From Bacteroidota bacterium (GTDB taxonomy: Bacteria; Bacteroidota; Rhodothermia; Rhodothermales; UBA10348): a stretch of DNA of 7,716 bases. Position 1 is the first letter of the stretch. Every line of letters starts with the position of its first letter. Positions 6,422-7,716 of the stretch are shown here, in pieces. The stretch covers positions 1 through 7,716 of the forward strand of contig JAHEEH010000072.1 in the NCBI GenBank assembly GCA_024640835.1, read 5' to 3'. The notes beneath the pieces were generated by a model. That model saw nothing but the letters and a program-made list of their open reading frames with translations. It ran no database searches and was not told the DNA's origin. The position numbers and the translations under genes were made by a program.

Positions 6422-7488
6422 CGTCCCTCGGGGTCGTCGGCCCGTGCGCGCATCGTATCGATGAGCTCACCGATCGCCAGGGAGAGGTCGCGGTATTCGC
6501 TTTCCAGGTCGCCCGGCGATCCCGGATTCCATGCCAGGGCCACCGTATGGAAGGGGACCCGCTCGACATAGTCCGAAACGTGCCCCTCCAGCGTCACCAG
6601 CACATCGAAGTGGGCCCAGTCTTCCCGGGGCCACCGGATCGGCGACGGCGCGGCGCCGGACAGGTCATACCCGTACGATTCCAGGAAGGAGCGCACGCGG
6701 GGCTCCACCGACGCTGCAGGGGCCGTACCGGCACTCCGGAATTCGCCCCGGTCGCCGTACTGCTTTCGGGCGATGGCGACCGCCATCTGCGTGATCGAAG
6801 CATCGTCCCGCCCGAGGAACAGCACGCGGACGGGTCGCCTCTTCTTTGTCTCACCGGTGAGTGCGAAGACCGTCTCTTCGCAGAGGTTCTTCGCCTGGTC
6901 GCTCACCCGCTCGAGCTGCATGATCACGATCAGGCGGGCGATCAGGTCCGTCACGTCCCCCGACGCATCACGCCCCTTCACGAGGAGATTGAAGGCCACG
7001 GAGAAGTCACGGTCCACCTGGTCCGCGAGGCTCATCGTACCCCGTGCCAGGGACGCATCCCGATCCCGGAAGGCCGTCATGGCCTGCGAGAACATCTGGA
7101 ACGAGTCCTCGGCCATCACCTGCACCTCGTCCCGAAACGTGCCTTCGAGGGGAGCGCCAAGGCGTACCGACTCCCGTCCGATGGTCACGGCGTAGTCTCC
7201 CATGCGCTCTAGCAGGATCGCGATTCTCATCACGGACGACACGAACCGGAGGTGACCGGCGGACGGCAGGTGTCTGGCCACAAACCGGTGTGCCTGGGCC
7301 TCGAGCTCCTCCGCCTCGCGGTTGACCGGATGGTCCTTCAGGATGGTCCGATACGCCAGGTCGGAATCGCGGGTCAGAAGCGCCTGGACGGCGTCTCGAA
7401 GATTCGATTCCACGTGTGCAGCCAGCGTGCTCACGCTCGATCTCAGCGTGTCCAGATCCTTCTCGAGGCGCTGCTCGTACTGCGTCAT
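6418..7488 (-). CDS. phoU: PhoU fused to an apparently inactive LMW phosphatase/ArsC-like domain
   Basis: The 356-residue protein has two parts. Residues 1-212 are PhoU, two three-helix-bundle repeats with the metal-binding ExxxD signature in each (Glu94/Asp98 in LLERMGDYAVTIG, Glu193/Asp197 in LERVSDQAKNL). PhoU binds the Pst transporter and the PhoR kinase and keeps the Pho response off when phosphate is plentiful. Residues 219-346 match the low-molecular-weight protein-tyrosine-phosphatase/arsenate reductase fold: VLFL strand, TQMA, FRSAGTAPA (250-258) and FDVLVTLEGH. The catalytic loop CxxxxxR is replaced: Gly226 stands for Cys and Ile232 for Arg. At the usual DP general-acid site the sequence is WNPGSP, with Ser324 for Asp. 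The domain is therefore probably non-catalytic. The ATG at 7488 fits the PhoU N-terminus; the in-frame ATG at 7629 would overlap pstS and adds non-family residues. No strong ribosome binding site is seen. It lies between pstS and pstC, while phoU usually comes last. Confidence 0.9.
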   Translation of the reverse strand: MTQYEQRLEKDLDTLRSSVSTLAAHVESNLRDAVQALLTRDSDLAYRTILKDHPVNREAEELEAQAHRFVARHLPSAGHLRFVSSVMRIAILLERMGDYAVTIGRESVRLGAPLEGTFRDEVQVMAEDSFQMFSQAMTAFRDRDASLARGTMSLADQVDRDFSVAFNLLVKGRDASGDVTDLIARLIVIMQLERVSDQAKNLCEETVFALTGETKKRRPVRVLFLGRDDASITQMAVAIARKQYGDRGEFRSAGTAPAASVEPRVRSFLESYGYDLSGAAPSPIRWPREDWAHFDVLVTLEGHVSDYVERVPFHTVALAWNPGSPGDLESEYRDLSLAIGELIDTMRARADDPEGR

Positions 7489-7538
7489 CTGTGTTCCGAA
7501 AAGGGAATCGGGGAGACCGCGCCGGGGCGGCGGGGCAT

Positions 7539-7716
7539 TCAGCCGGCGGCCGGCGTGCACTGGACCGGGCGGACGGGAGCGTACCCCTTGCCGGCGATGA
7601 TACACTGTCCCTCGTCGCTCAGAATCCAATCCATGTAGGCCTGGACCGGCCCGGTCGGTTGACCGTCCGTGTACATGAAGAGCGGACGCGCGATGGGGTA
7701 GGTTCCGTCGATGGCC
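7539..7716 (-). CDS. pstS: Phosphate-binding protein PstS, C-terminal fragment (5' part outside window)
   Basis: The last 58 residues of a phosphate-binding protein are encoded here, ending in TGA at 7541-7539. The pattern DGTYPIARPLFMYTDG, then GPVQAYMDWILSDEGQ, then GKGYAPV is the classic C-terminus of PstS/SphX-type substrate-binding proteins. These capture phosphate outside the cytoplasmic membrane and hand it to PstC/PstA. Two cysteines (fragment residues 38 and 53) could form a disulfide near the end. The phoU fusion starts 50 bp downstream, and that gap holds no convincing terminator, so pstS is probably the first part of the same operon. The N-terminus, signal peptide and promoter are outside the window. 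Confidence 0.9.
   Translation of the reverse strand, partial: AIDGTYPIARPLFMYTDGQPTGPVQAYMDWILSDEGQCIIAGKGYAPVRPVQCTPAAG

Noticed and set aside
5123..6571. Long open frame (482 codons) on the plus strand across pstA and pstC
   Set aside because: It is antisense to two clear permease genes and its product is an unstructured Asp/Glu/Arg/Gly-rich string with no membrane or domain signature.
7489..7538. Possible attenuator or terminator between pstS and phoU
   Set aside because: Only a 4-bp CCGA/TCGG stem with a large loop is visible and there is no T run after it on the minus strand, so it is too weak to support.
7489..7629. N-terminal extension of the PhoU fusion from an in-frame ATG at 7629
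   Set aside because: It overlaps the pstS end, and the added residues are Arg/Pro-rich and unlike PhoU; MTQYEQRLEKDL at 7488 is the expected PhoU N-terminus.
1..7716. CRISPR arrays, tRNA or rRNA genes, insertion sequences, phage genes or a PHO-box array
   Set aside because: No spaced repeats, cloverleaf-like segments, transposase motifs or inverted terminal repeats were seen. The pst promoter lies beyond the right edge, so PHO boxes cannot be judged.

Overview
The window is GC-rich, densely packed bacterial DNA with almost no intergenic space. The end of ribosomal protein S1 most resembles the Bacteroidota/Gemmatimonadota style: an S1 repeat ending in ISLGHKQ, then a long Ala/Glu/Lys tail. 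High GC with that S1 type makes a Gemmatimonadota-like organism my best guess. This is inference from memory, not a search result.

Left part (1-3034, plus strand). The 3' end of rpsA runs to 821 and is closed by a strong intrinsic terminator at 842-873. Next come an HD-superfamily metal phosphohydrolase (902-1738) and a 2-phosphoglycerate kinase-like protein (1832-3034). The kinase carries two ATP-cone-like domains in tandem before its P-loop kinase domain. Both proteins look like families I associate mainly with archaea, where 2-phosphoglycerate kinase starts cyclic 2,3-diphosphoglycerate synthesis. Their bacterial role is not evident from the sequence.

Right part (7716 down to 3047, minus strand). 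This is a high-affinity phosphate uptake operon, transcribed pstS (only its 3' end is present) - phoU fusion - pstC - pstA - pstB1 - pstB2. From phoU to pstB2 the genes overlap or are 3 nt apart, so they are probably one translationally coupled unit. PstS binds phosphate outside the membrane, PstC and PstA form the channel, the PstB subunits hydrolyse ATP, and PhoU reports flux to the regulatory system. The operon converges on the kinase gene with only 12 bp between stop codons and no visible terminator.

Two features stand out. First, the two PstB ATPases have complementary defects. PstB1 has a perfect LSGGQ signature, but its Q-loop glutamine is Pro and its switch histidine is Asn. PstB2 has intact Walker, Q and H motifs, but its signature reads LSLEE. 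A heterodimer would therefore have one consensus and one degenerate ATP site. Second, PhoU is fused to a C-terminal low-molecular-weight phosphatase/arsenate reductase-like domain in which the catalytic Cys, the P-loop Arg and the general-acid Asp all appear to be replaced. That suggests a catalytically dead ligand-sensing or protein-binding module. Both point to an unusual variant of phosphate uptake and sensing.
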